A stretch of 64,000 bases of DNA from Lachnospiraceae bacterium (GTDB taxonomy: Bacteria > Bacillota > Clostridia > Lachnospirales > Lachnospiraceae): contig CAAFXG010000216.1 of assembly GCA_900766925.1 (NCBI GenBank), forward strand, positions 1-64,000, in the 5' to 3' direction. The notes below the pieces were generated by a model, which worked only from the letters and a program-made list of their open reading frames with translations, ran no database searches and was not told the origin of the DNA. The first letter of the stretch is position 1; each line of letters begins with the position of its first letter. Both the position numbers and the translations under genes were made by a program. Positions 9,421 to 16,548 of this stretch are shown here, piece by piece.

Positions 9421-11217
9421 TTACGATAACATGTATTTCTGTAATTCCTCATCACTCATAAGTGGTGTCATAATATGCAAAGGAGGTGTAACAAATTGTC
9501 CATTCTCATCCAAAACAGATGCAATAACAGGTCTTCTCGGCTTAGCCGGTATCTCCTCAACCTCAAGAATACAGCTATCCTCTCTGCTAATAAGCCAATC
9601 TATAGCATTGTCTATGTCACCCACCGTTTTTAAGTGGTAATATTCATAATCAAATGCATATGCTACTTTTTCGAAGCTTGGAAAACTAATTCCGCTATTT
9701 TCATCACAACCATTGCCAAGACCATCAAAGAACTTCTTACAGGTATTCCTTATATTGTCATATCCATGATTAGAGAATAAAATAATTTTTATTGGCATTT
9801 TGTTGTACTTTATTGTCTGCAATTCCTGTAGGTTCATCATTATTGAACCATCTCCTGTTATACAGTAAACAGGTGCGTTAGCACATGCGGCACCAATTGC
9901 TGACGGCAAATCATCACCCATGGAGCCACAATTCACATTAACTGCAATTCTTTGATTTTCGCTAAGTCTTCCCCCCTGTATAGGACCCTGATTACAACTA
10001 CTGTTACCCAAGGCAATAATCGCATTATCATCTATCCTGTGTGATAGCTTCTCCCAGAACAAAACCGGATGGACAAGACTATCCTTGTCATGAATTTCCT
10101 CCATATCCAGTACCTCTAATTGCGGCAATTCCTTATACAAATAATCACAGAAGGAAACCCACTTTTCACCTGCCTCAACCGGAGTCTTTTTCTCATTGAC
10201 ATACTTAAAGAAATCCTTCAAATCAGCATTAATGCATAAATCAACTGATAAGCCAGGCTTTTTCGCTTCATCCGCCTGAGCATCTACCATTATTATTTGG
10301 GCATGTGGAGCAAATGCTTCTACATTAAAGCCCGTCTGTGTAGTTGATAAGCTATTACCTAATACAAGAATCAAATCTGCATTCTGTAATATAAAGTTTC
10401 CACATCTCGGACCTATACTTCCTGATTTACCATAGTAAAGATTATCGCCAACTGCATTACAGTCCATATCCCCATATCCACCAACAATAGGGAGCTTAGT
10501 AAATGAAATAAATCTCTTATAATCTTCATAGGCGTCAGCAGCACGAATTCCTGAACCAGTCAGGATGCAAGGTCGTTCTGAATCCTTTAACATAGCATAT
10601 AACGCCTCTATATCAGAATCTTGAATTGTAGGAATACTCTCAATCTCACCTAAACTCAAATCATCTTTCAGCTCATCTTCTTCAATTACAGCACCCTGTA
10701 CCTCAAGCGGAATTGAAAGCCAAACCGGTCCTCTTCTTCCACTCATGGCTGTTTTAATAGCATATTCCACCTCAGCCTTAATCATATAAGGGTCTGTAAC
10801 AAGCTTGGAATATTTGGTAATGGTCTTAACCTGAGCAACCGCATCATTTTCCTGAACACCCCTGCAACGAAGGTCCAGCCCCGTCGCTTCCACAGTAGTC
10901 TCATATCTCGGATGTCCGGAAATTACAATCATAGGAATACTGTCTACATATGCTCCCTGAACACCGTTATATGTATTCAATCCACCCGGACCACTTGTAA
11001 CACATACAGCAGCCATTTTACCTGTAATTCTTGCATATGTTTCAGCAGCCATTGCACATGCCTGTTCATGGTGATTGTAAATCGTTTTAATTTCATTTCT
11101 CGCAAGAGCAAAAGCATTATTAAGATGCATAGAGCCACCACCAACAACAGAAAACGCATTAGTAATGCCATGCTTTATTAAAGTCTCAACTACAATATCA
11201 GCAACTCGTTTTTTCAT
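9421..11217 (-). CDS. Acetolactate-synthase-like thiamine diphosphate enzyme, YerE-like
   Basis: A ~598-residue ThDP enzyme. The N-terminal domain carries the catalytic glutamate in HHEQACAMAAE and the GPGGLN loop. The C-terminal domain has the ThDP/Mg motif starting GDGSIMMN and ending with the Asn of LFSNHGYDN. By sequence it resembles acetolactate synthase, but no ilv genes are nearby. Beside rfbFGH and a reductase the best parallel is YerE, which transfers a two-carbon unit from pyruvate onto C4 of a CDP-4-keto-3,6-dideoxyhexose. ATG 11217 is chosen over 11238 because GGAGC lies upstream. It overlaps the reductase gene by 20 bases, indicating translational coupling. The function is inferred from context. 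Confidence 0.7.
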   Translation of the reverse strand: MKKRVADIVVETLIKHGITNAFSVVGGGSMHLNNAFALARNEIKTIYNHHEQACAMAAETYARITGKMAAVCVTSGPGGLNTYNGVQGAYVDSIPMIVISGHPRYETTVEATGLDLRCRGVQENDAVAQVKTITKYSKLVTDPYMIKAEVEYAIKTAMSGRRGPVWLSIPLEVQGAVIEEDELKDDLSLGEIESIPTIQDSDIEALYAMLKDSERPCILTGSGIRAADAYEDYKRFISFTKLPIVGGYGDMDCNAVGDNLYYGKSGSIGPRCGNFILQNADLILVLGNSLSTTQTGFNVEAFAPHAQIIMVDAQADEAKKPGLSVDLCINADLKDFFKYVNEKKTPVEAGEKWVSFCDYLYKELPQLEVLDMEEIHDKDSLVHPVLFWEKLSHRIDDNAIIALGNSSCNQGPIQGGRLSENQRIAVNVNCGSMGDDLPSAIGAACANAPVYCITGDGSIMMNLQELQTIKYNKMPIKIILFSNHGYDNIRNTCKKFFDGLGNGCDENSGISFPSFEKVAYAFDYEYYHLKTVGDIDNAIDWLISREDSCILEVEEIPAKPRRPVIASVLDENGQFVTPPLHIMTPLMSDEELQKYMLS

Positions 11218-12064
11218 TTTTGATACGCTCCATTTCAAAGTCTATCATCTTATCTATTCCATCAACTAAGTCTGTAAATTTAATGCCCGGTATTTCCTCG
11301 CACAACCTGCTGTTATCAGCGGTATACTCCTTATTCATACCAGCTTCGGAAACTATGATTTCTCCCTTAGCATCCATTTTTTTCTTGATGATTTCGGCAA
11401 TAGATTTTATTTCAGTTCTAACTCCCGTACACATGTTATAATCATGATACTTTGGATTATTCTCAATAAAATGACGGAGAATATTAACAATATCCGTGAC
11501 ATACATAAAATCAAAATAGCAATTTTGATTTAATATGATATCTTTTCCTTCTGCACACTGTTTTATAACTGATGTTATAAGCTTAAAATCTGCATCCGTA
11601 GGTCCATAACAGCCAAATATCCTAAGATTGTAGATTTTATTGCTTTTTCTGCATATATCATTCATAATATATTTCGCCAGACCATAGTCATTGTGTGGAA
11701 TTCTTTTCCCTATATCTGATTCCTTAACCATAGCTATATCTGCAGACTTATCATATTCTGCACCGGAGCCAAAATATATCATCTTTCCATATGACATATA
11801 CTTACCTGCCAGTTTTTCAAAGGCATACAAGCTGTCAAGCAACAGAGTATTTGCAGAATCATCCTCACAAAATGCAACATTCGGAATTGCTGCATGTATA
11901 ACCACATCAAAGTATTTGTCTTCAAAATATTCATCTATAGATTTTGCATCTTTTAGATTTAATTCATTCCTCGTCGGTGAATACACCTCATACTCCGCTT
12001 CAAGCAGAGGAATTAGATTTCTACCCAAAAAACCTGTTCCACCGGTAAATAATATTTTTTTCAC
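11198..12064 (-). CDS. NAD-dependent sugar epimerase/reductase, possibly YerF-like
   Basis: A 288-residue extended short-chain dehydrogenase. It starts with the GGTGFLGRN nucleotide-binding loop; the Y-x3-K pair appears in DYGLAKYI near 135, with FGSGAEY before it. The gene lies between rfbH and the thiamine enzyme. In the Yersinia yersiniose pathway the corresponding partner, YerF, reduces the acetyl group left by YerE. An epimerase role on the same CDP-sugar is the alternative. Its 3' end overlaps the next gene, so both are made together. Confidence 0.65.
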   Translation of the reverse strand: MKKILFTGGTGFLGRNLIPLLEAEYEVYSPTRNELNLKDAKSIDEYFEDKYFDVVIHAAIPNVAFCEDDSANTLLLDSLYAFEKLAGKYMSYGKMIYFGSGAEYDKSADIAMVKESDIGKRIPHNDYGLAKYIMNDICRKSNKIYNLRIFGCYGPTDADFKLITSVIKQCAEGKDIILNQNCYFDFMYVTDIVNILRHFIENNPKYHDYNMCTGVRTEIKSIAEIIKKKMDAKGEIIVSEAGMNKEYTADNSRLCEEIPGIKFTDLVDGIDKMIDFEMERIKNEKTSC

Positions 12065-12079
12065 AACGCAAACTCCATT

Positions 12080-13417
12080 TTATGCATTAACGGCTTCCCT
12101 GATAGTCTTAGCCATATAATCAATCATCTCATCAGTCATTCCAGGGTATACACCAACCCAGAATGTATCATTCATTATTCTATCCGTATTCTCAAGGTTG
12201 CCTACAATTCTGTACCCCTCACCCTTAGCTCTCATCTGGTCAAAACAAGGATGCTTGGTAAGATTACCCGCAAATAACATTCTTGTCTGGACACCATGAG
12301 CTTCGATATATGGAACAACTTTATTTCTGTCTACTCCATCCTTACAGGTTATAAGGAAACCGAACCAGCTTGGTCTTGAATTATCGCATGGTACAGGAAG
12401 AATAATCTTATCCTGTATATCCTGTAGACCCGCTAACAGTCTGTCAAAATTATGTCTTCTTCTCTCTACAAAGCCGGGGAACTTGACAATCTGGGCGCAT
12501 CCGACTGCCGCCTGCATATCAGTTGCCTTAAGATTGTAGCCAAAATGAGAGTAAACATATTTATGGTCATATCCCAAAGGAAGCTCACCGTACTGTCTGT
12601 CAAATCTGTGTCCGCAAAGATTGTCCTGTCCGGAACCGCATACACAGTCACGTCCCCAGTCCCTGAACGAGCGGATTATTTTGTGAAGGAGAGGATTATT
12701 GGTATATACAGCCCCACCTTCACCCATTGTCATATGATGTGGCGGATAGAAGCTTGATGTACCGATGTCACCAATCGTGCCCGTAAACCTTTCTTCACCA
12801 TTGATTGTGTATTTTGAACCAAGGGCATCACAGTTATCCTCTATTAACCAAAGACTATGCTTGTCACAGAAAACCTTCACTGCACCCAAATCAAAAGGAT
12901 TACCCAGTGTATGTGCTATCATGACAACCTTCGTCTTATCAGAAAGTGCAGCCTCAAGCTGTGTAACATCTATGTTATACTGAGGAATTGTCACATCCAC
13001 GAAAACAGGCACAACTCCATACTGTATTGCAGGTGTTACTGTTGTCGGGAATCCTGCTGCAACGGTAATCATCTCATCACCGGGAAGAACCTGTCTGTCC
13101 CCCAATAATGGTGAGGTAAGTGCCATAAAAGCATTAAGATTAGCCGATGAACCGGAATTAACTAAAGAACAGTATTTAACACCAAGATACTCTGCAAATG
13201 CCTTTTCAAACTGAGCGGTATATCTTCCAGACGTAAGCCAGAATTCCAGCGCAGAATCAACCAGATTACACATTTCAGCACTGTCATATACTCTTGAAGC
13301 ATAAGGGATTCTGTCGCCCTCCTCATATTCCTTCTTTTTATGATACTGTCTGCAGTATTCATCTACCATGGCAAGGATTTCTTCCTTTGCCTGCTGTTCT
13401 GTTTTATTATCAAACAT
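12080..13417 (-). CDS. rfbH: CDP-4-keto-6-deoxyglucose 3-dehydrase (RfbH/DdhC, E1)
   Basis: A 445-residue PLP enzyme that removes the C3 hydroxyl of CDP-4-keto-6-deoxyglucose on the route to 3,6-dideoxy sugars. The usual aminotransferase lysine is replaced by His in FYPPHHMTMGEGG, the hallmark of E1 dehydrases, which work through PMP. The CVCGSGQDNLC cluster (C-x-C-x7-C) matches the unusual [2Fe-2S] site, with a further Cys in EDNCDALGS. ATG 13417 has GGAGG upstream and is preferred over 13450. No separate E3 reductase (DdhD/RfbI) gene is visible nearby; electrons must come from an unlinked partner. Confidence 0.88.
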   Translation of the reverse strand: MFDNKTEQQAKEEILAMVDEYCRQYHKKKEYEEGDRIPYASRVYDSAEMCNLVDSALEFWLTSGRYTAQFEKAFAEYLGVKYCSLVNSGSSANLNAFMALTSPLLGDRQVLPGDEMITVAAGFPTTVTPAIQYGVVPVFVDVTIPQYNIDVTQLEAALSDKTKVVMIAHTLGNPFDLGAVKVFCDKHSLWLIEDNCDALGSKYTINGEERFTGTIGDIGTSSFYPPHHMTMGEGGAVYTNNPLLHKIIRSFRDWGRDCVCGSGQDNLCGHRFDRQYGELPLGYDHKYVYSHFGYNLKATDMQAAVGCAQIVKFPGFVERRRHNFDRLLAGLQDIQDKIILPVPCDNSRPSWFGFLITCKDGVDRNKVVPYIEAHGVQTRMLFAGNLTKHPCFDQMRAKGEGYRIVGNLENTDRIMNDTFWVGVYPGMTDEMIDYMAKTIREAVNA

Positions 13418-13484
13418 TTCTAAACCTCCATACATAACATGGCGAGACATTCATCGATGAGACCAAGCTCGTCCAGATTTCTTC

Positions 13485-14552
13485 CTATCTATTAAAAAAT
13501 TCTTTTATCTGCATATCCATACAGGCTGCTATGTCGCCATCATCCATATAGACCTTTGACCATTCAACAACCCTGTCTACAGCATCCCTTACTCCCCATC
13601 TAGGAGTCCAGCCAAATACAGACTTAACTCTAGAACAGTCGAGTTTAAGGAAGTTTGCCTCATGTGGTGCATTTGCCTCGGCCTTATTAACCCACGATAT
13701 CTTATCTGTATCTGCTGAAACCCTGTTCCATGCATCACAGAAAATATCAACCAGCTCGCCGGTTGTGACACAGTCGCAGTCATCAGGTCCCACATTATAG
13801 AAGCCTGCATATTTTTTGTCCTCGTACTGCATTTTTGCAATGGTCAGATACATCGCAAGCGGTTCTAAGACGTGTTGGTATGGCCTTGTTGAATATGGAT
13901 TTCTTACCACTATAGCCTCGTTTTTTTCTGCGGCTCTCACACAATCAGGTATTATTCTGTCGTTAGCGAAATCACCGCCACCAATCACATTTCCAGCTCT
14001 TGAGGTTGACACCGCAACATCCATGTCACCGAAAAAAGAGTTGATATAACTGTGCGTTACCAACTCTGAACATGATTTACTATTTGAATACGGGTCATAG
14101 CCGTCAAGGGGATCGTTTTCCCTGTAACCCCATTCCCATTCGTTATTCTTGTATACCTTATCTGTAGTTACATTAAGGAATGATTTGACACATGGAAACA
14201 GTCTTACACATTCACATATATTAACGGTTCCCATTACGTTTGTTTCGTATGTGTATACAGGATTCTTGTAGGAATCACGTACAATAGGCTGTGCTGCAAG
14301 ATGAAATACTATCTCCGGCTTATCCTGTTCAAATACTTCCTTCAAATGTGACAAATCCCTAATATCACCGATTACCGAATGAATTTTGTCTTCAATTCCA
14401 CAAATGGAAAACAAGTTAGGATTTGTAGGCGATTCAAGAGAATATCCTGTGACTACAGCTCCTGCATTTAGAAGTATTCTACAGAGCCATGAGCCTTTAA
14501 ATCCCGTGTGTCCTGTTACCAAAACTCTCTTACCTTTGTAAAAACTAAGCAT
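13485..14552 (-). CDS. rfbG: CDP-glucose 4,6-dehydratase
   Basis: A 355-residue SDR enzyme converting CDP-glucose to CDP-4-keto-6-deoxyglucose. It starts with VLVTGHTGFKGSW (NAD loop) and has FHLAAQPIVRDSYKNP, TTDKVYKN and the Tyr/Lys catalytic pair in DPYSNSKS. The length is normal. ATG 14552 is preferred over 14579 because GGGAGG sits nine bases upstream, within the last codons of rfbF; the two genes are just six bases apart. It is the second enzyme of the CDP-dideoxysugar pathway. Confidence 0.9.
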   Translation of the reverse strand: MLSFYKGKRVLVTGHTGFKGSWLCRILLNAGAVVTGYSLESPTNPNLFSICGIEDKIHSVIGDIRDLSHLKEVFEQDKPEIVFHLAAQPIVRDSYKNPVYTYETNVMGTVNICECVRLFPCVKSFLNVTTDKVYKNNEWEWGYRENDPLDGYDPYSNSKSCSELVTHSYINSFFGDMDVAVSTSRAGNVIGGGDFANDRIIPDCVRAAEKNEAIVVRNPYSTRPYQHVLEPLAMYLTIAKMQYEDKKYAGFYNVGPDDCDCVTTGELVDIFCDAWNRVSADTDKISWVNKAEANAPHEANFLKLDCSRVKSVFGWTPRWGVRDAVDRVVEWSKVYMDDGDIAACMDMQIKEFFNR

Positions 14553-14557
14553 ATGAG

Positions 14558-15340
14558 TTAATCCTCCCACTTCTTCCACGGAGCGATATTCTTTCTTAAC
14601 ATTTTCTCCAGTATTTCCATCTCACGTTTATTGTCCATACACTGCCAGAATCCTATATGGGTATACGACATTAACTGACCCTCAGACGCAATACGTTCCA
14701 AAGGTCCCTTTTCAAATACAGTCTCATCCCCATCTATGTAGTCAAATATCTCAGGATCAAGAACCATATAACCTGCATTTATGTACGCACCATCCGACAG
14801 TTTTTTCTCCCTAAAGGACCTAACCGTACTATCATCATTAATATCAAGAACTCCCTTTTCCTGTTCCTGTGTTACGGCGGTAAGTGTTGCTATCTTGCCG
14901 TGCTTTTTGTGGAATTCCACCAGATCATGTATATTAACATCACACACACCATCGCCATAGGTCATCATAAACGTCTCGTCGCCGATATATTTCTGAATCC
15001 GTTTAATTCTGCCTCCGGTCATTGTATTAAGTCCGGTATCAACAACCGTAACCTTCCATTTGTCAAGGTACTGGTCATGAACAATTATATTTCGATTTCC
15101 GTTCGTATAGTCAAATGTAACATCACTATTATGCAGAAAATAATCAGCAAACCATTCCTTGATAATATGCTGCTTATATCCTGCACATATGATAAATTCG
15201 TTAAATCCGTAATACGAATATTCCTTCATGATATGCCACAATATAGGCTTACCACCGATTTCAATCATGGGTTTTGGCTTATATTGAGATTCCTCACTTA
15301 TGCGGGTCCCCAAACCTCCCGCCAACAATACAACCTTCAT
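14558..15340 (-). CDS. rfbF: Glucose-1-phosphate cytidylyltransferase
   Basis: A 260-residue enzyme making CDP-glucose from CTP and glucose-1-phosphate. It has the nucleotidyl-transfer signature LAGGLGTRISEES with the PKPMIEIGGKPILWHIMK stretch, then MTYGDGVCDVNI (metal-binding Asp) and VFEKGPLERIA. Length and motifs match RfbF/DdhA. It is the first gene of the leftward cassette, with its start only 69 bases from the left inverted repeat of the invertible segment. In the orientation given no strong promoter faces it. Confidence 0.92.
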   Translation of the reverse strand: MKVVLLAGGLGTRISEESQYKPKPMIEIGGKPILWHIMKEYSYYGFNEFIICAGYKQHIIKEWFADYFLHNSDVTFDYTNGNRNIIVHDQYLDKWKVTVVDTGLNTMTGGRIKRIQKYIGDETFMMTYGDGVCDVNIHDLVEFHKKHGKIATLTAVTQEQEKGVLDINDDSTVRSFREKKLSDGAYINAGYMVLDPEIFDYIDGDETVFEKGPLERIASEGQLMSYTHIGFWQCMDNKREMEILEKMLRKNIAPWKKWED

Positions 15341-15376
15341 ATTTTTGCTCCTGAATTTTTATAAATAACACAATTA

Positions 15377-15406
15377 TTGTTTATACTTACATTCGTAGGA
15401 CATTAT
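15377..15406 (+). promoter_or_regulatory. Possible promoter of the recombinase gene, outside the invertible segment
   Basis: TTGTTT (15377-15382) and CATTAT (15401-15406) are separated by 18 bases, a moderate sigma-A match. Transcription would start inside the left inverted repeat and run into the recombinase gene. If real, the recombinase is expressed from outside only in the present orientation. The call is weak in such AT-rich DNA. Confidence 0.35.
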
Positions 15407-15408
15407 TT

Positions 15409-15432
15409 TCCCTATTCTTTTTAAATAGGGGC
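15409..15432 (+). repeat. Left inverted repeat (putative recombination site) of the invertible segment
   Basis: A 24-base sequence that is the exact reverse complement of 16474-16497. Within it CCCTATT (15410-15416) and AATAGGG (15424-15430) form 7-bp inverted arms around the asymmetric 7-base spacer CTTTTTA. That is the layout of a tyrosine-recombinase core site, with two binding arms flanking a crossover region. Outward and inward identity stops sharply at the repeat ends. Confidence 0.85.
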
Positions 15433-15438
15433 AAATCA

Positions 15439-15444
15439 ATTATA
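15439..15444 (-). promoter_or_regulatory. Isolated consensus -10 box facing the leftward cassette
   Basis: A perfect TATAAT on the minus strand lies just inside the left repeat. The matching -35 position (TTTCAT, 17 bases away) agrees at only two of six positions. It could give low leftward transcription toward rfbF in the current orientation, or be chance in AT-rich DNA. Confidence 0.25.
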
Positions 15445-15461
15445 AAAATGAGGTGCTGTTT

Positions 15462-16382
15462 ATGAAAATGAAAGAAGTCGCAGTAGAATGGTTAGAGAGT
15501 AAGAAACCCTATATTAAGGAGTCAACATATGCGTATTATTCGTTGATGATTAACAAGTATATTGTGAAGTATTGGGGTGAAGAGCAGATTGAGGATTTAT
15601 CTAATGAGAAAATTCAGGAGACAATACTAGCGCTTCAGAGTGGAACAATTCAGGAAACTCTAAGAGTTTCAACCCTGCAAAATATAGTATCAATATTAAA
15701 GCAATGTATTAGGCATGCAGCAAGTATGGGGTATGCAAAAGATATGAATATTTGCATTCACTATGGGGTGGAAAATACCCTTCCGAAGAAAAAAGTATTT
15801 GAAAATGATGAACAGCTTTTAATTGTCAAAAATGCAGTTAAACATATTACACCCAAAAATCTTGGAATACTAATAAGTGTGGAATGTGGACTGCGAATCG
15901 GTGAAATCTGTGCTCTTCAATGGCAAGATATAGATTTAGATAGAAATATTATATATGTACACAAAACCTTGCAACGAGTGTATTATCACGATGAGACACC
16001 AAGGTCCAGAGTAATTGTTACAACTCCAAAAACAAAAACATCAATACGAATTATACCAATACCAACTCAAATAATTCCATACATTAAAAAATGCAAAAAC
16101 AATGAGGGTCATAATTATATTCTTACAAATAGTGATAAATTTATAGAACCACGAACCTTTAGAAAGTATTTCAAAAAATTCCTTGAGGACATCAAGATAG
16201 AGAACCTGAATTTTCATTGTCTAAGACATTCCTTTGCCACAAGATGTATTGCAAGAGGAGCTGATGTAAAGAGTGTAAGTGATATATTAGGGCATGCTAC
16301 GGTTAATACAACACTTAATATGTATGTACATCCGGGCATGGATGAGAAACGAAAATGCATGGAATTGACAAATATTCTCTGA
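15462..16382 (+). CDS. Tyrosine recombinase, putative promoter-inverting invertase
   Basis: A 306-residue site-specific recombinase. Residues ~1-95 form a SAM-like DNA-binding domain, and the catalytic domain follows from ~115. All active residues are present: Arg145 (CGLRIGE), Lys192 (TPKTKTS), His252 and Arg255 (HCLRH), His278 (LGHAT) and nucleophile Tyr288 (LNMYVH). ATG 15462 is chosen behind GAGGTG; GTG 15453 would overlap that RBS. It stands alone between two glycan cassettes and is flanked by inverted, not direct, repeats. No excisionase, phage or conjugation genes are near. Acting on the flanking sites to invert the segment that encodes it is the likely role. A stray integrase is less likely. 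Confidence 0.88.
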   Translation: MKMKEVAVEWLESKKPYIKESTYAYYSLMINKYIVKYWGEEQIEDLSNEKIQETILALQSGTIQETLRVSTLQNIVSILKQCIRHAASMGYAKDMNICIHYGVENTLPKKKVFENDEQLLIVKNAVKHITPKNLGILISVECGLRIGEICALQWQDIDLDRNIIYVHKTLQRVYYHDETPRSRVIVTTPKTKTSIRIIPIPTQIIPYIKKCKNNEGHNYILTNSDKFIEPRTFRKYFKKFLEDIKIENLNFHCLRHSFATRCIARGADVKSVSDILGHATVNTTLNMYVHPGMDEKRKCMELTNIL

Positions 16383-16422
16383 AAAATACCATATTTTGTG
16401 GTGAAAATATTGTAAATACAAA

Positions 16423-16451
16423 TTGACAAATAAATTCGCATGATATAGAAT
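16423..16451 (+). promoter_or_regulatory. Near-consensus outward sigma-A promoter inside the invertible segment
   Basis: TTGACA (16423-16428), a 17-base spacer, then TAGAAT (16446-16451): a perfect -35 and a five-of-six -10 at ideal spacing. Transcription would start near 16458, pass through the right repeat and enter the heptose cassette, whose first ATG is 16549. It lies inside the inverted repeats, so inversion would turn it toward rfbF. Confidence 0.8.
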
Positions 16452-16473
16452 TAAGTTAAAATATGTCGAAATA

Positions 16474-16497
16474 GCCCCTATTTAAAAAGAATAGGGA
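16474..16497 (+). repeat. Right inverted repeat (putative recombination site) of the invertible segment
   Basis: The exact reverse complement of 15409-15432, so the two sites are in opposite orientation, as inversion requires. The same 7-bp arms and asymmetric spacer are present. In the transcript from the adjoining promoter it could fold as a 7-bp hairpin followed by ACCATTTTT, which might act as a weak attenuator. An isolated TATAAT (16515-16520) lies just outside and could provide basal transcription. Confidence 0.85.
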
Positions 16498-16548
16498 CCA
16501 TTTTTCTATGATTATATAATATTTTTTATAAGTGTAGAGGGAGGAAGT

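Larger units (their letters stand above)
15409..16497. other. Putative invertible DNA segment carrying its own tyrosine recombinase and an outward promoter
   Basis: A 1089-bp segment bounded by perfect 24-bp inverted repeats. It contains one gene, a complete tyrosine recombinase (15462-16382), and a near-consensus promoter at its right end (16423-16451) pointing out through the right repeat. Divergent glycan cassettes start 69 bases beyond the left repeat and 51 bases beyond the right one. Recombination between oppositely oriented sites would invert the segment, moving the promoter to face rfbF. This matches the logic of known phase-variable promoters. The sequence shows the parts; switching itself is inferred. 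Confidence 0.8.

Noticed and set aside
9421..11217. Biosynthetic acetolactate synthase for branched amino acids
   Set aside because: No ilv neighbours, and it overlaps a sugar reductase within the CDP-sugar operon.
15462..16382. Recombinase as a remnant prophage or integrative element integrase
   Set aside because: The flanking repeats are inverted rather than direct, there are no excisionase, phage or transfer genes, and a strong promoter faces outward within the repeats.
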